Of a DNA stretch of 64,000 nucleotides, positions 41,559 to 50,377 are shown piece after piece (the first letter of the stretch is position 1; each line of letters opens with the position of its first letter). Origin of the DNA: Sphingomonas sp. Leaf32. GTDB lineage: Bacteria > Pseudomonadota > Alphaproteobacteria > Sphingomonadales > Sphingomonadaceae. Made by a program: the position numbers and the translations under genes. Under the pieces are notes generated by a model that saw nothing but the letters and a program-made list of their open reading frames with translations, did not search any database and was not told where the DNA came from. Where the stretch lies: contig NZ_LMLA01000011.1 of assembly GCF_001421765.1 (NCBI RefSeq), forward strand, positions 1 to 64,000. The letters run 5' to 3'.

Positions 41559-41583
41559 CCGGGGCGGCACGGCGTCGCCCCGG
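41559..41583. terminator. Bidirectional hairpin terminator
   Basis: CCGGGGCG (41559-41566) pairs with CGCCCCGG (41576-41583) across a 9-base loop. It lies exactly between the lipoprotein stop and the convergent nucleotidyltransferase stop. No clear T-run is present. Confidence 0.55.
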
Positions 41584-42045
41584 TCAACCCGACAGTAGCG
41601 CAATCCTCGCCAGATCCTTCGCCCGTCCGAAGCGCGCGAGCATCGCCGCCAACTCCGCCCGGTCGGGAACTGGAATTGACAGCCCGCCACCTATGTCCAG
41701 CAGGACTCGCGACCGCGGCGCCACCGGCTCCCAATGGCCCGCATGGCATAGCTCGAACCCGCCCATATACTCGATCGCCACACCCCCAGCCGTCGACGCG
41801 GCGTAGAAGCGGGACCGGAACCGCAGATGGTTGTCGCGGGCGCGGACCCGGATGCCGGGAATGGCATCCAGCAGCCGAATATCTTCCATCCCGATCAGGA
41901 CATCGATGTCGTCCACCGCGACGGGCACCCGCGCGTGCAATGCGACGGCCGTACCGGCGATGATCCACCACGGCTCGGCAGCCGCCCGCAACACGCCGGC
42001 GACCATCGCCAGCGCGTCGCGATGCGCAACCGGCAGGTCCGCCAT
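41584..42045 (-). CDS. Nucleotidyltransferase-fold protein
   Basis: A 153-residue protein from ATG 42045, overlapping the stop of the gene before it (TGATG). It has the nucleotidyltransferase pattern WWIIAGTAVALHARVP followed by the Asp pair VDDIDVLIG, and a later strand VAIEYMGGFEL, as in small MNT/AbiEii-like proteins. Such proteins include tRNA or protein nucleotidylating antitoxins, but no HEPN partner lies beside it, so the role is open. Coupled to the nitronate monooxygenase-like gene. Confidence 0.7.
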   Translation of the reverse strand: MADLPVAHRDALAMVAGVLRAAAEPWWIIAGTAVALHARVPVAVDDIDVLIGMEDIRLLDAIPGIRVRARDNHLRFRSRFYAASTAGGVAIEYMGGFELCHAGHWEPVAPRSRVLLDIGGGLSIPVPDRAELAAMLARFGRAKDLARIALLSG

Positions 42046-43496
42046 CAATCCCCGGTCAGGATGCGATCGACCAGCTGCTTCACGCTCGGCACGAACCCGT
42101 TCGAATAGAAGGGGTCGCGCTTGAAATTATAGGCGGCGTGCCCCGCGAACATCAGGTTCTGGTCGGTCGGCCCGCCATGGGCGATATCCTGCAACGTCTT
42201 CTGGATGCAGAAGCTGCGCGGATCGGCCAGCCGCCCGGTCGAGTTCGTCTCGCTATCGGCCCAGCTCGAAAAGCTGCACTGCGACAGGCAACCCATGCAA
42301 TCCGCCTGATCCTTGCGGATGATGCCCTTCTCGCCCGGCGTCACGAACACCAGCGTATTATCCGGCGTCTTCAGCGCGTCGGTGAAGCCCGCGCCGAACC
42401 ACTCGCGTGCGCGCAACAGGTCGCCCTGCGTGACCCAGAAATTCTTGCCCTTCACCCCGACGTCGAGCTGGAACACATGGTCGCCCGCCTCCTGCGTCGA
42501 AAAGGCGATCTGCCGTTCCGACCGCGCTTCCAGCTGGCGCAGGAACGGGTTGCGGACGGCCGACGAATAGAAACCGGTCGGGCTGAACCGGTGCAGCAGC
42601 ACCTCGCCCTCCTCGATCTCCATCAGCTTCGCCTTCCACTCCTCCGGGATCGGGCTTTCCTGCGTCAGCAGCGGGCGGGTGCCGAACTGGAATGCGATCT
42701 TGCCCAGCTCGGGATTGTCGATCCAGTCGTTCCAGTCGCGCAGATACCACACGCCGCCGGCCATCACGATCGGCACGTCGTCCGAAATGCCGCCCTCGCG
42801 CATCGTCGCGCGCAGGTCGCGGACGCGGGGATAGGGGTCCTGCGGCTCCAGCGGATTTTCGGCATTCGACAGGCCGTTATGCCCACCGGCCAGCCACGGG
42901 TCCTCATAGACCACCGCCGCCAGCCATTCCGACGCCTTGGAATAGGCCCGCTTCCACAGCGCGCGGAACGCACGGCCCGACGACACGATCGGCAGATAGC
43001 TGACGCCATAGGATGCGGTGATCTCCGACAGCTTGTACGGCATCCCTGCGCCACAGGTGACGCCCGACACCAGCCCGCGGGTGCGTTCCAGCACGCCGTG
43101 CAGGATGCGCTGGGCGCCGCCCATTTCCCACAGGACGTTGATGTTGATCGCGCCCTTGCCGCCGGCAATCTCCCACGCGCGCCGCACCTGCTGGACCGCG
43201 CCCTCGATCGCATATTCGATCAGTTCCTCATGGCGTTCGCGGCGGGTCAGCGCCTTGTACACCTGCGGAATGATCTTGCCCTCGGCGTCATAGCTGTCGG
43301 CATTGACCGCCGACACGGTGCCGATCCCGCCCGCCGCCGCCCAGGCACCGGCCGAGGCGTGGTTGGTAGCGGCAACGCCCTTGCCCCCTTCGATCAGCGG
43401 CCAGACTTCGCGGCCGTTATAGACGATGGGCGACAGACCTTTGAACAACATGACCTCCAGCGGGAACTTCGCAGCGGGACGAGCGTAACCCGCCAC
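42045..43496 (-). CDS. Nitronate monooxygenase-like FMN protein with Cys-rich C-terminus
   Basis: A 483-residue TIM-barrel protein. The FMN-binding features of the 2-nitropropane dioxygenase family are present: AGAWAAAGGIGTVSA near residue 50, SGVTCGAGMPYKL, and VPIVMAGGVWYLRD near 275. It is about 120-150 residues longer than typical class I enzymes. The extension contains DCMGCLSQCSFSSW, a C-x2-C-x3-C cluster that could hold metal or an Fe-S centre. The family oxidises nitronates; this longer subgroup is less studied. It is translationally coupled to the nucleotidyltransferase-fold gene. Confidence 0.82.
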   Translation of the reverse strand: MAGYARPAAKFPLEVMLFKGLSPIVYNGREVWPLIEGGKGVAATNHASAGAWAAAGGIGTVSAVNADSYDAEGKIIPQVYKALTRRERHEELIEYAIEGAVQQVRRAWEIAGGKGAININVLWEMGGAQRILHGVLERTRGLVSGVTCGAGMPYKLSEITASYGVSYLPIVSSGRAFRALWKRAYSKASEWLAAVVYEDPWLAGGHNGLSNAENPLEPQDPYPRVRDLRATMREGGISDDVPIVMAGGVWYLRDWNDWIDNPELGKIAFQFGTRPLLTQESPIPEEWKAKLMEIEEGEVLLHRFSPTGFYSSAVRNPFLRQLEARSERQIAFSTQEAGDHVFQLDVGVKGKNFWVTQGDLLRAREWFGAGFTDALKTPDNTLVFVTPGEKGIIRKDQADCMGCLSQCSFSSWADSETNSTGRLADPRSFCIQKTLQDIAHGGPTDQNLMFAGHAAYNFKRDPFYSNGFVPSVKQLVDRILTGD

Positions 43497-43580
43497 CGCA
43501 TCCGGCCGTCATTAGTGGCTGGTGCGCGCGATGGCGAGCAAATTGCGTGGCGCGCGTCGGGTGGAACGCTATCGTGCCCT

Positions 43581-44054
43581 ATGCGAACCAGACTTTTGTT
43601 TCTTGCCTTTATGCTTCTCCCGGCGAGTTGTGCCGCTCCGCCAAGCCGTGAGCAGGTACTGATGGAGGAGATCGAGCGGACGATCCGGTTGCCTCGCGAC
43701 GCCGATCCCCTGGAAAGCTATGCCCGGCATTATGCCTTTCGCGGCCTTCAAACAGTGGAGGCGGTGTACGTCACGTCATATGCGCAGCCCAATTTACGCG
43801 AAGGAATGGAAGTGATGACCGCCAATGGCTCCCGCCCCGCCACGCCTCGGGAAATTGCGGAGACGGAGGCATTGGATGCTCTCTCACGCGAACAATGGGG
43901 CGAAGCCGGGAAGCGATACTGGCATTCCACCCCAGACGCCTTTCCGATGTTGAGCGACGGCGGGTGCGATCAGATCAGCATCCTGTACGACGTTGCGGCC
44001 AAGCGTTTCCGGATGAACGGCTGTAGCGGCGAAGTGCCTCGGCCCAATCTCTAA
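43581..44054 (+). CDS. Hypothetical lipoprotein
   Basis: A 157-residue protein from ATG 43581. The signal peptide MRTRLLFLAFMLLPASC ends in a lipobox-like PASC (Cys17). The mature part is polar with two further Cys near the end (GGCDQ, NGCSG). No family is recognised. It ends by overlapping the convergent glycosyltransferase stop by four bases. Confidence 0.65.
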   Translation: MRTRLLFLAFMLLPASCAAPPSREQVLMEEIERTIRLPRDADPLESYARHYAFRGLQTVEAVYVTSYAQPNLREGMEVMTANGSRPATPREIAETEALDALSREQWGEAGKRYWHSTPDAFPMLSDGGCDQISILYDVAAKRFRMNGCSGEVPRPNL

Positions 44055-45187
44055 CCCAACGCTCCCGGCCGCCCGATCGCGCGCTCGTACAGCGCCTTGT
44101 ACGCGGCGATCATCTTCGCTTCGTCGAACTCGCCCCGCGCCTTGACACGGTTCGCTTCGCCCACCTCCCGCCGGGCATCGGCATCGACCGCCAGCGCCTG
44201 CAACCGGTCGCGCAGATGCACCTCATGCCGGTCGATGCCCATATACGGATGGTTCTCTTCAGCGACCATCGCCATGATGTCGCCGACCGGCGGGGCCACC
44301 ACCGGCAGGCCGGTCGCCATCGCCTCCATCACCGAAATCGGCTGCTGCTCGCTGCGCGACGACAGCGCGAAGATGTCGAACGACCCCATGTAGCGATAGG
44401 GTTCGGGCAGGAAGCCGGGCAGGACGACGCGGTCGTCGATGCCCATCGCCTCCGCCGCGTCGAGGATCGCCTGCCGTTCCGGCCCTTCGCCGACGATCAC
44501 CAGCCGCACCTTCACCGCGATCCCGCCGACCGCGCGCACCAGCAACGGCAGGTCCTTGACCTCGCGCAGGCCGGCGACGGTGCCGATCACCACCTCGCCC
44601 GGTTTGCGCTTCAACCCCGGAATGGCATCCGCCGCAACCGGTTCGGCATAGCGTTCCACCGGAATGCCGTTGCCGATCAGGTGCAGGCGATGTGCGGGCT
44701 GCTTCCACGGTCCCCGCGCGACCTGCATCAGCCGCTGCGACGGCACGACCAGCGCCTCGGCCGCGCCCAGCGCGAAGCGGCGATAGAGGTTGCGTACCGG
44801 GTTCAGCCGCGTCGCCTCGTCCTCGTTGAAGCCGTCCTCGTGATGGACGACCGGCGGCGCGCCCTTCGCGAACACGCGCTTCGCCATCACCCCGTCGATC
44901 GCGCCCCAATTATAGGTCAGCACCAGGTCGAAGCGCGCCATGAACTTCGCGATCGCTTCGTACCGCGCGACCGATGGCTTGCCGGTCAGCGGCGGCGGGT
45001 TCTGTGCGATCTCGTATCGGACATGGCTGCCGATCGCCGCGCGCGCCTCGGTCCGTTCGGGCACGCCCGACACGATCGTATGGACCGCGCGGTCGCCCCA
45101 GGCGTGCATCAGCCGGATCGCGCGTGCTTCCTTGCCGCCATAGGCGAAGGACGAATGCAGGTGGAGGATGCGGACCGGTGCGCTCAC
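44051..45187 (-). CDS. GT4-type glycosyltransferase
   Basis: A 378-residue GT-B protein. The N-terminal domain begins RILHLHSSFAYGGKEARAIR (glycine loop). The C-terminal nucleotide-sugar domain has VVIGTVAGLREVKDLPLLV, LVIVGEGPERQAIL, and the E-x7-E-like region SSRSEQQPISVMEAMATGLPVV. It is probably involved in polysaccharide or lipid glycosylation. Its ATG region overlaps the stop of the hydrolase gene upstream (four bases), so the two are co-transcribed. Confidence 0.9.
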   Translation of the reverse strand: MSAPVRILHLHSSFAYGGKEARAIRLMHAWGDRAVHTIVSGVPERTEARAAIGSHVRYEIAQNPPPLTGKPSVARYEAIAKFMARFDLVLTYNWGAIDGVMAKRVFAKGAPPVVHHEDGFNEDEATRLNPVRNLYRRFALGAAEALVVPSQRLMQVARGPWKQPAHRLHLIGNGIPVERYAEPVAADAIPGLKRKPGEVVIGTVAGLREVKDLPLLVRAVGGIAVKVRLVIVGEGPERQAILDAAEAMGIDDRVVLPGFLPEPYRYMGSFDIFALSSRSEQQPISVMEAMATGLPVVAPPVGDIMAMVAEENHPYMGIDRHEVHLRDRLQALAVDADARREVGEANRVKARGEFDEAKMIAAYKALYERAIGRPGALG

Positions 45188-46074
45188 GCCGCCGCCACCC
45201 GCGCCAGCAGCCGGTCGATCGCCGCGATCGATGCCGGTTCGGTCAGGATCGGCGCATGACCGACATCGTCGACCGTCGTCAGTTCCGCGCCCGCGACCCG
45301 TTCGACCATCGCCTGCGCAACACGCGCGGGCAATATGTCGGACAGGCCCCCGCGCACGATCGCGACCGGCTTGCCCGCCAGCGCTTCATAGGCACGCCAC
45401 ATGTCCGGCCCCGCCTCGTTCCCCGGCACGCGGAACGGCTCGGCGATCTTCATGTCATAGTCGAGGATGATCCGCCCCGCCGAATTCAGCCGGTGCAGCC
45501 GCTTCGCCATGTGCAGCCAGTCATGCACCTCGTACGCCGGATAGGCATCGCCATTTCCCTCGGCCAGCGCGCGGGCAGCGTGCATCCAGGTCGGGTGGCT
45601 GACCTGCCGGCCGACATAGCCGCGTATCCGCCCCAGCCCCGCCGGGTCCAGCTCCGGCCCGACATCGTTCAGCAGCGCGGCGGCGATCCGGTCGCGGTCG
45701 GTCGCGGCCAGCAGCATCGTCAGGATACCGCCCAGCGACGTGCCGAACGCGACGACGCGCGGCAGTTCGAGCTGGTTCAGCAGCGCCTCGACATCCTGCA
45801 GATAGACCAGGGGCACATAGGTCATCGGATCGCGGGCATAGCCGCTCTCACCCCGCCCGCGCATCTCCGGCACGATCAGCCGCCATTGCCCGGCAAGCCG
45901 GTCGGCGACATCCTCCCAGTCGCGGGCGTTGCGGGTCAGGCCATGGAGGCACAGGATCGCCGGGCGATCCGCCGGGCCGCCCCCCTGCCCGCCATAGTCA
46001 CGATAATGCAGTCGGAGGCCGTCGTTCGACCACCAATAGCCATCGGTGAAGCGTTGCTTGTCCAAAAGCGCCAT
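45184..46074 (-). CDS. Alpha/beta hydrolase
   Basis: A 296-residue protein from ATG 46074. Motifs: ILCLHGLTRNARDWEDVA (oxyanion), FGTSLGGILTM (nucleophile Ser), likely acid Asp in GGLSDILP, and catalytic His in VDDVGHAPILTEP. It resembles haloalkane dehalogenase/epoxide hydrolase-shaped esterases without clear substrate clues. It is coupled to the glycosyltransferase downstream and divergent from selO. Confidence 0.88.
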   Translation of the reverse strand: MALLDKQRFTDGYWWSNDGLRLHYRDYGGQGGGPADRPAILCLHGLTRNARDWEDVADRLAGQWRLIVPEMRGRGESGYARDPMTYVPLVYLQDVEALLNQLELPRVVAFGTSLGGILTMLLAATDRDRIAAALLNDVGPELDPAGLGRIRGYVGRQVSHPTWMHAARALAEGNGDAYPAYEVHDWLHMAKRLHRLNSAGRIILDYDMKIAEPFRVPGNEAGPDMWRAYEALAGKPVAIVRGGLSDILPARVAQAMVERVAGAELTTVDDVGHAPILTEPASIAAIDRLLARVAAA

Positions 46075-46092
46075 CGCACCCCATATCGCCGC

Positions 46093-47568
46093 ATGGCCGA
46101 AAACCCGCAACCCGCTCGCTATCGTCCCCGTACCGATATTCTCGGATTGGGCGATCCCTATTACGACGCGGTGACGGCGGCCACGTTTCCGGAGCACATC
46201 CTGCGGTTCAGGAACGACCGGGCAGCGGCGGAGGTCGGGATCGTCCCCGCGTCGCGTACCCCCGCGCAGGCGGGGGGCCAGGGCCAATCAGAACCACAGG
46301 TAGCGGATGAGACCCTGGATCCCCGCCTGCACCGGGATACCCTCCCCCTAACCGACGCGGCATGGATCGACCATTTCGGGCGCTTCACCTCCCTGCCCGG
46401 CAGCCTCCCCGAACCGCTGGCGCTCCGCTATCACGGGCACCAGTTCCAGTCGTACAACCCCGACATCGGCGACGGGCGCGGTTTCCTGTTCGCGCAGGTG
46501 ACGGACGATCGGGACCGACTGCTCGACCTCGGCACCAAGGGGTCGGGTCAGACCCCCTACAGCCGCTTCGGCGACGGCCGCCTGACGCTGAAGGGCGGGG
46601 TGCGCGAGGTGCTGGCGACCGAGATGCTGGAGGCGCTGAACGTGCCTACCTCGCGCAGCTTCTCGCTGATCGAAACCGGCGAGGCGCTGACGCGTGGCGA
46701 CGAACCCTCCCCCACCCGCTCGGCGGTGCTGGTCCGGCTGAACCACAGCCATGTCCGCATCGGCACCTTCCAGCGGCTGGCCTATGAACGCGACGCGGAT
46801 GCGATGCGGCGGCTGGTCGATTACGTCCTGACCCGCCTTTACGCCCGCACGCCGGGCAGCGACCCCGCGATCGAGTTGTTCGACGAAGCCGTCGGCCGCA
46901 TCGCCACGCTGGCCGCGCGGTTCATGGCGGCGGGCTTCGTCCATGGCGTGCTCAATACCGACAATATCAACCTGACCGGCGAGAGCTTCGACTATGGCCC
47001 GTGGCGGTTCGCGCCGACGTGGGACGCCGAATTCACCGCCGCCTATTTCGATCATCACGGCCTCTACGCCTATGGCCGGCAGCCCGATGCGATGCACTGG
47101 AACGTGATGCAACTGGCCGTCGCGCTGCGCACGGTCGCCGACGCCCAGCCGCTGATCGCCGTCCTCGAAACCTTTCCCGACCGCTATGCACGCGCGGCGG
47201 CGGAGGCGGTGTTGTGGCGCCTCGGCGTCAAATCGCACAGCAATGACGAGGACCGCGCGCTCGCCGATGCGGTGACGACCGCGCTGGCGACCGCGCGCAT
47301 GTCGATCGACGCCTTCTACCACCACGCCTTCGGCGGCTGGCTGCCCGAAGGCGCGGAATGGACCGCGTTCGAGGAAGTCCGCGCCCGGCTGTCCGACTAT
47401 CGCCCGCGTACCGATCGGACCCACCCCTATTGGTCGGACGAAGCACCCTGTTCGATGCTGATCGACGAAGTGGAGGCGATCTGGGCGGGAATCGCCGAAT
47501 CCGACGACTGGTCGCGCTTCGATGCGAAGGTCGCCGCGATCCGCCGGATGGGTGCGGCGCTTACCTGA
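46093..47568 (+). CDS. selO: SelO-family protein adenylyltransferase with in-frame insertion
   Basis: A 491-residue protein from ATG 46093. SelO (YdiU/UPF0061) is a pseudokinase that transfers AMP to proteins in redox stress. Visible core motifs: LALRYHGHQFQSYNPDIGDG, LGTKGSGQTPYSRFGDGRLT, GGVREVLATEMLEALNVPT, and FVHGVLNTDNINLTG near the metal-binding Asn/Asp. Residues about 49-82 (VGI...HRDT) have no counterpart in the family as I know it and are encoded by a palindromic repeat. The C-terminus lacks the Sec/Cys seen in some homologues. The divergent hydrolase shares its upstream region. Confidence 0.9.
   Translation: MAENPQPARYRPRTDILGLGDPYYDAVTAATFPEHILRFRNDRAAAEVGIVPASRTPAQAGGQGQSEPQVADETLDPRLHRDTLPLTDAAWIDHFGRFTSLPGSLPEPLALRYHGHQFQSYNPDIGDGRGFLFAQVTDDRDRLLDLGTKGSGQTPYSRFGDGRLTLKGGVREVLATEMLEALNVPTSRSFSLIETGEALTRGDEPSPTRSAVLVRLNHSHVRIGTFQRLAYERDADAMRRLVDYVLTRLYARTPGSDPAIELFDEAVGRIATLAARFMAAGFVHGVLNTDNINLTGESFDYGPWRFAPTWDAEFTAAYFDHHGLYAYGRQPDAMHWNVMQLAVALRTVADAQPLIAVLETFPDRYARAAAEAVLWRLGVKSHSNDEDRALADAVTTALATARMSIDAFYHHAFGGWLPEGAEWTAFEEVRARLSDYRPRTDRTHPYWSDEAPCSMLIDEVEAIWAGIAESDDWSRFDAKVAAIRRMGAALT
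46255..46341. repeat. REP-like palindrome inside selO
   Basis: A hairpin TACCCCCGCGCAGGCGGGG (about 46256-46274) faces an inverted ATCCCCGCCTGCACCGGGATA (about 46319-46339). Both resemble the dispersed REP units elsewhere in the window. It stays in the selO reading frame with no stop, adding roughly 30 residues. Confidence 0.7.
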
Positions 47569-47652
47569 TATCAACCCTATCCGCAGCAAACTGGCATCGC
47601 GCCGCATTCTGGTTCAAGGATGCGGCGAAGCAGGAACCGGACGAACACCAGT

Positions 47653-49062
47653 ATGCCCGAACTCGTCTCGACCGAACCCGCCACCGGCGCAACGCTGTGG
47701 CGCGGCCCGATCAGCAATGTGGATAGCGAAGTCGCCGCCGCCCGTGGCGGTTGGGCCGGCTGGGCGTCGCGCCCGCTCGCCTATCGCATCGAAGCGATGC
47801 GCCGCTTCGCCAATGTGGTGCGCAGCCGGTCCGAACCCTTTGCCGACATCATCGCCCGCGAAACGGGCAAGCCGCTGTGGGAAGCGCGGACCGAGGTCGA
47901 AACCGTCGTCAGCAAGGTCGACATCTCGATCAGCGCCTATGGCGACCGCACCAGCCAGCGCCGGCTGGAATCGCCGATGAACGCGCGCACCGCGCTGCGG
48001 CACAAGCCGCATGGCGTGCTGGGCGTGCTGGGTCCGTATAATTTCCCGGCGCACCTGCCCAACGGGCATATCGTTCCCGCGCTGATCGCGGGCAACGCCG
48101 TGGTGTTCAAGCCGTCCGAAAAGACGCCCGCCACCGGTGCATTCCTGGTCGATTGCTACCGGGCCAGCGGCGTGCCCGAGGATTGCATCCGCCTGCTGAT
48201 CGGCGGCCCGCAGGAAGGGCGCGCACTGGCGGCGCATCCCGACATCGACGGCCTGTTGTTCACCGGGTCGGCCCGCACCGGCATCGCGCTCAACCGACAG
48301 TTCGCGGATACGCCGGACAAGATCCTCGCCCTCGAAATGGGCGGTAACAATCCCATCGTCGTGTGGAGCACGCCGGACCTCTACGCCGCCGCCGTCCTGG
48401 TGGTGCAGTCGGCGTTCACCTCCGCCGGACAGCGCTGTACCGCCGCGCGCCGGCTGATCGTCGAGCGACGTCTGGCCGAACCGCTGCTGGCCGAAATCAA
48501 CCGGCTGTGCGAACGGCTCATCATCGGCGAACCCCATGCCGATCCGGCCCCGTTCATGGGTCCGGTGATCGATAACGAAGCCGCCGACCAGCTGACCGAG
48601 AGCTTCCTGTCGCTGTCGGCGCATGGCGGGCGGCCGCTGCGCTTCCTGCGGCGGCTGGTGGAAGGACGCCCGTTCCTGACGCCGGGCATCATCGACATGA
48701 CCGACGCCACCGAACGCGCCGATGTCGAACTGTTCGGTCCGTTGCTGCAGGTGTTCCGCGTCGACAGCTTCGACGACGCCATCGCGGAAGCGAACAACAC
48801 CCGCTACGGCCTGTCCGCCTCGCTCATCTCACAGGAGCCCCCGCTCTACGACCGGTTCTGGGCGAATATCCGCGCCGGCATCGTCAACTGGAACCGGCCG
48901 ACCAATGGTGCCTCCTCGGGTGCGCCGTTCGGAGGGATCGGCCTGTCGGGCAACCATCGTCCGTCGGCCTATTACGCCGCCGATTACTGCGCCTATCCGG
49001 TCGTATCGGCGGAGGCGGAGCAGGCACGTGCGTCGATCGGCATCGGGTTGCGGAACGAGTAA
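47653..49062 (+). CDS. astD: N-succinylglutamate 5-semialdehyde dehydrogenase-like (AstD)
   Basis: A 469-residue aldehyde dehydrogenase from ATG 47653. It shows GPYNFPAHLPNGHIVPALIAGN, glycine-rich GLLFTGSARTG, catalytic Glu in LALEMGGNNP and Cys in TSAGQRCTAARR, and FGPLLQVFRV. The PAHLPNGH and VWSTPDL features fit AstD, which oxidises succinylglutamate semialdehyde in the arginine succinyltransferase pathway. No other ast genes are adjacent, so the substrate is inferred by similarity. Confidence 0.87.
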   Translation: MPELVSTEPATGATLWRGPISNVDSEVAAARGGWAGWASRPLAYRIEAMRRFANVVRSRSEPFADIIARETGKPLWEARTEVETVVSKVDISISAYGDRTSQRRLESPMNARTALRHKPHGVLGVLGPYNFPAHLPNGHIVPALIAGNAVVFKPSEKTPATGAFLVDCYRASGVPEDCIRLLIGGPQEGRALAAHPDIDGLLFTGSARTGIALNRQFADTPDKILALEMGGNNPIVVWSTPDLYAAAVLVVQSAFTSAGQRCTAARRLIVERRLAEPLLAEINRLCERLIIGEPHADPAPFMGPVIDNEAADQLTESFLSLSAHGGRPLRFLRRLVEGRPFLTPGIIDMTDATERADVELFGPLLQVFRVDSFDDAIAEANNTRYGLSASLISQEPPLYDRFWANIRAGIVNWNRPTNGASSGAPFGGIGLSGNHRPSAYYAADYCAYPVVSAEAEQARASIGIGLRNE

Positions 49063-49146
49063 CCGCAGCCCCGCTAAACAATCCCTACCCCACGCCCAAG
49101 CAAGCGTCGGTTGCCCGAACGCGACGGGAGCAGCATCTACGCCATC

Positions 49147-49935
49147 ATGGCTACGCTACTCGATCCGACCGCGCGCGGGCGCGTCATCCTTGTCGGCGCA
49201 GGTCCGGGCGATCCGGGGCTGCTGACCGTGCGCGCGGTGGAGGCCCTCAAGACCGCCGATGTCGTCGTCCATGACGGGCTGATCGACCCGCGCGTGCTCG
49301 ACATCGCCCCTCCTTCGGCACAACGCATCTCGGTCGCCAAGCAGCGCGCGCGCCACACGCTGCCGCAGGAATCGATCAACGCGCTGATCGTCGCGCATGT
49401 GAAGACCGGCGCGATCGTCGTCCGGCTGAAGGGCGGCGACCCGTTCATCTTCGGTCGCGGCGGCGAAGAGGTCGAAGCGGTCCGCGCCGCCGGCCTGCCG
49501 GTCGAGGTCATTCCCGGCGTTTCTGCCGCGCTCGGTTGCGCAGCGGGGGCGATGCTGCCGCTCACCCACCGCGACTGGTCCTCGGCGGTCAGCTTCGTGG
49601 CCGGCCAGTGCAAGGGCTTGTCCGAACAGGACTGGTCGGGCCTTGCCGGACAGGGGCGCACGCTGGTGATCTACATGGGCGTCGCGACCGCCGAAGCCAT
49701 CGCCGACAAGCTGATGGCCGATGGAGTCGCCCCCGACATGCCGGTCGCGGTGCTGGAGCGCGGCACCTATGCCGATGCCCGCGCGCTGCGAACCCTGCTC
49801 GCCGATCTCGGTCCGATGGTTGCGCGCGAGGACGTGAAGAGCCCGGCGGTGATCGTCGTGGGTGAGGTCGTCCAACTGGCCGATGCCGAAGACAAGCTCG
49901 GCAGTTGGGCCAAAGCGGCGGAGTTGCTGGCATGA
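49147..49935 (+). CDS. cobA: Uroporphyrinogen-III C-methyltransferase
   Basis: A 262-residue SAM-dependent methyltransferase from ATG 49147. Motifs: ILVGAGPGDPGLLTVRAVEAL, VVVHDGLIDPRVLD, VVRLKGGDPFIFGRGGEEVEA, EVIPGVSAALG and PLTHRDWSSAVSFV. It methylates uroporphyrinogen III to precorrin-2, the first step to siroheme, the cofactor of the sulfite reductase encoded three features downstream. No CysG dehydrogenase/ferrochelatase part is fused. The stop overlaps the next ATG. Confidence 0.94.
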   Translation: MATLLDPTARGRVILVGAGPGDPGLLTVRAVEALKTADVVVHDGLIDPRVLDIAPPSAQRISVAKQRARHTLPQESINALIVAHVKTGAIVVRLKGGDPFIFGRGGEEVEAVRAAGLPVEVIPGVSAALGCAAGAMLPLTHRDWSSAVSFVAGQCKGLSEQDWSGLAGQGRTLVIYMGVATAEAIADKLMADGVAPDMPVAVLERGTYADARALRTLLADLGPMVAREDVKSPAVIVVGEVVQLADAEDKLGSWAKAAELLA

Positions 49936-50228
49936 AGCTGCTGACCGGAAACGACCTCGCCAGCGGCGACGTCACCTGGTGGACCGGCAGCGAATGGTCG
50001 CGCCATGTCGAGGATGCGGCCGATGTCGGCGAGGATGGCGAACGCATCGCACAGGTCGAGGAAGCGGCACGGCGGGTCAACGTCCCCTATGTAATCGACG
50101 CGGTGGCAACGCCCGAAGGCCCCCGCCCCGCTCATATCAAGGACCGCATCCGCGCACTCGGCCCTACGGTGCGAACCGACCTAACGCTCAAGCCCGCCGA
50201 TCCGAACGCCGGAGCGTGGGTGATATAA
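49932..50228 (+). CDS. DUF2849 domain protein
   Basis: A 98-residue protein from ATG 49932 (ATGA overlap with cobA). It has the small DUF2849 domain: LTGNDLASGDVTWWTGSEWS and an acidic helical middle. The family is found beside sulfite reductase genes in alphaproteobacteria and is presumed to assist sulfate assimilation, with no known activity. A long hairpin element begins at its stop codon and separates it from cysI. Confidence 0.88.
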   Translation: MKLLTGNDLASGDVTWWTGSEWSRHVEDAADVGEDGERIAQVEEAARRVNVPYVIDAVATPEGPRPAHIKDRIRALGPTVRTDLTLKPADPNAGAWVI

Positions 50229-50365
50229 ATCCTCCCCGGCACGGGGAGGGGGACCATGCGCAGCATGGTGGAGGGGGTTGGCCTACTCCACAACGGTTGC
50301 GTTGCGCGGCACTCCCCCTCCACCAGCCTTCGGCCGGTCCCCCTCCCCGCATGGCGGGGAGGATT
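50229..50365. repeat. Long hairpin element, copy 2, inside the cys operon
   Basis: It has the same structure as the copy at 29716-29849: an ATCCTCCCCGGCACGGGGAG arm, a central CGGTTGCGTTGCG segment, and a complementary CCCCTCCCCGCATGGCGGGG arm. It starts directly at the DUF2849 stop and ends 12 bases before cysI, where it may affect mRNA stability or read-through. Confidence 0.85.
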
Positions 50366-50377
50366 TAGGAAGAGACC

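Noticed and set aside
41584..42045. Nucleotidyltransferase-fold gene considered as the antitoxin partner of the HEPN protein
   Set aside because: It lies 36 kb from the HEPN gene and is coupled to a different enzyme.
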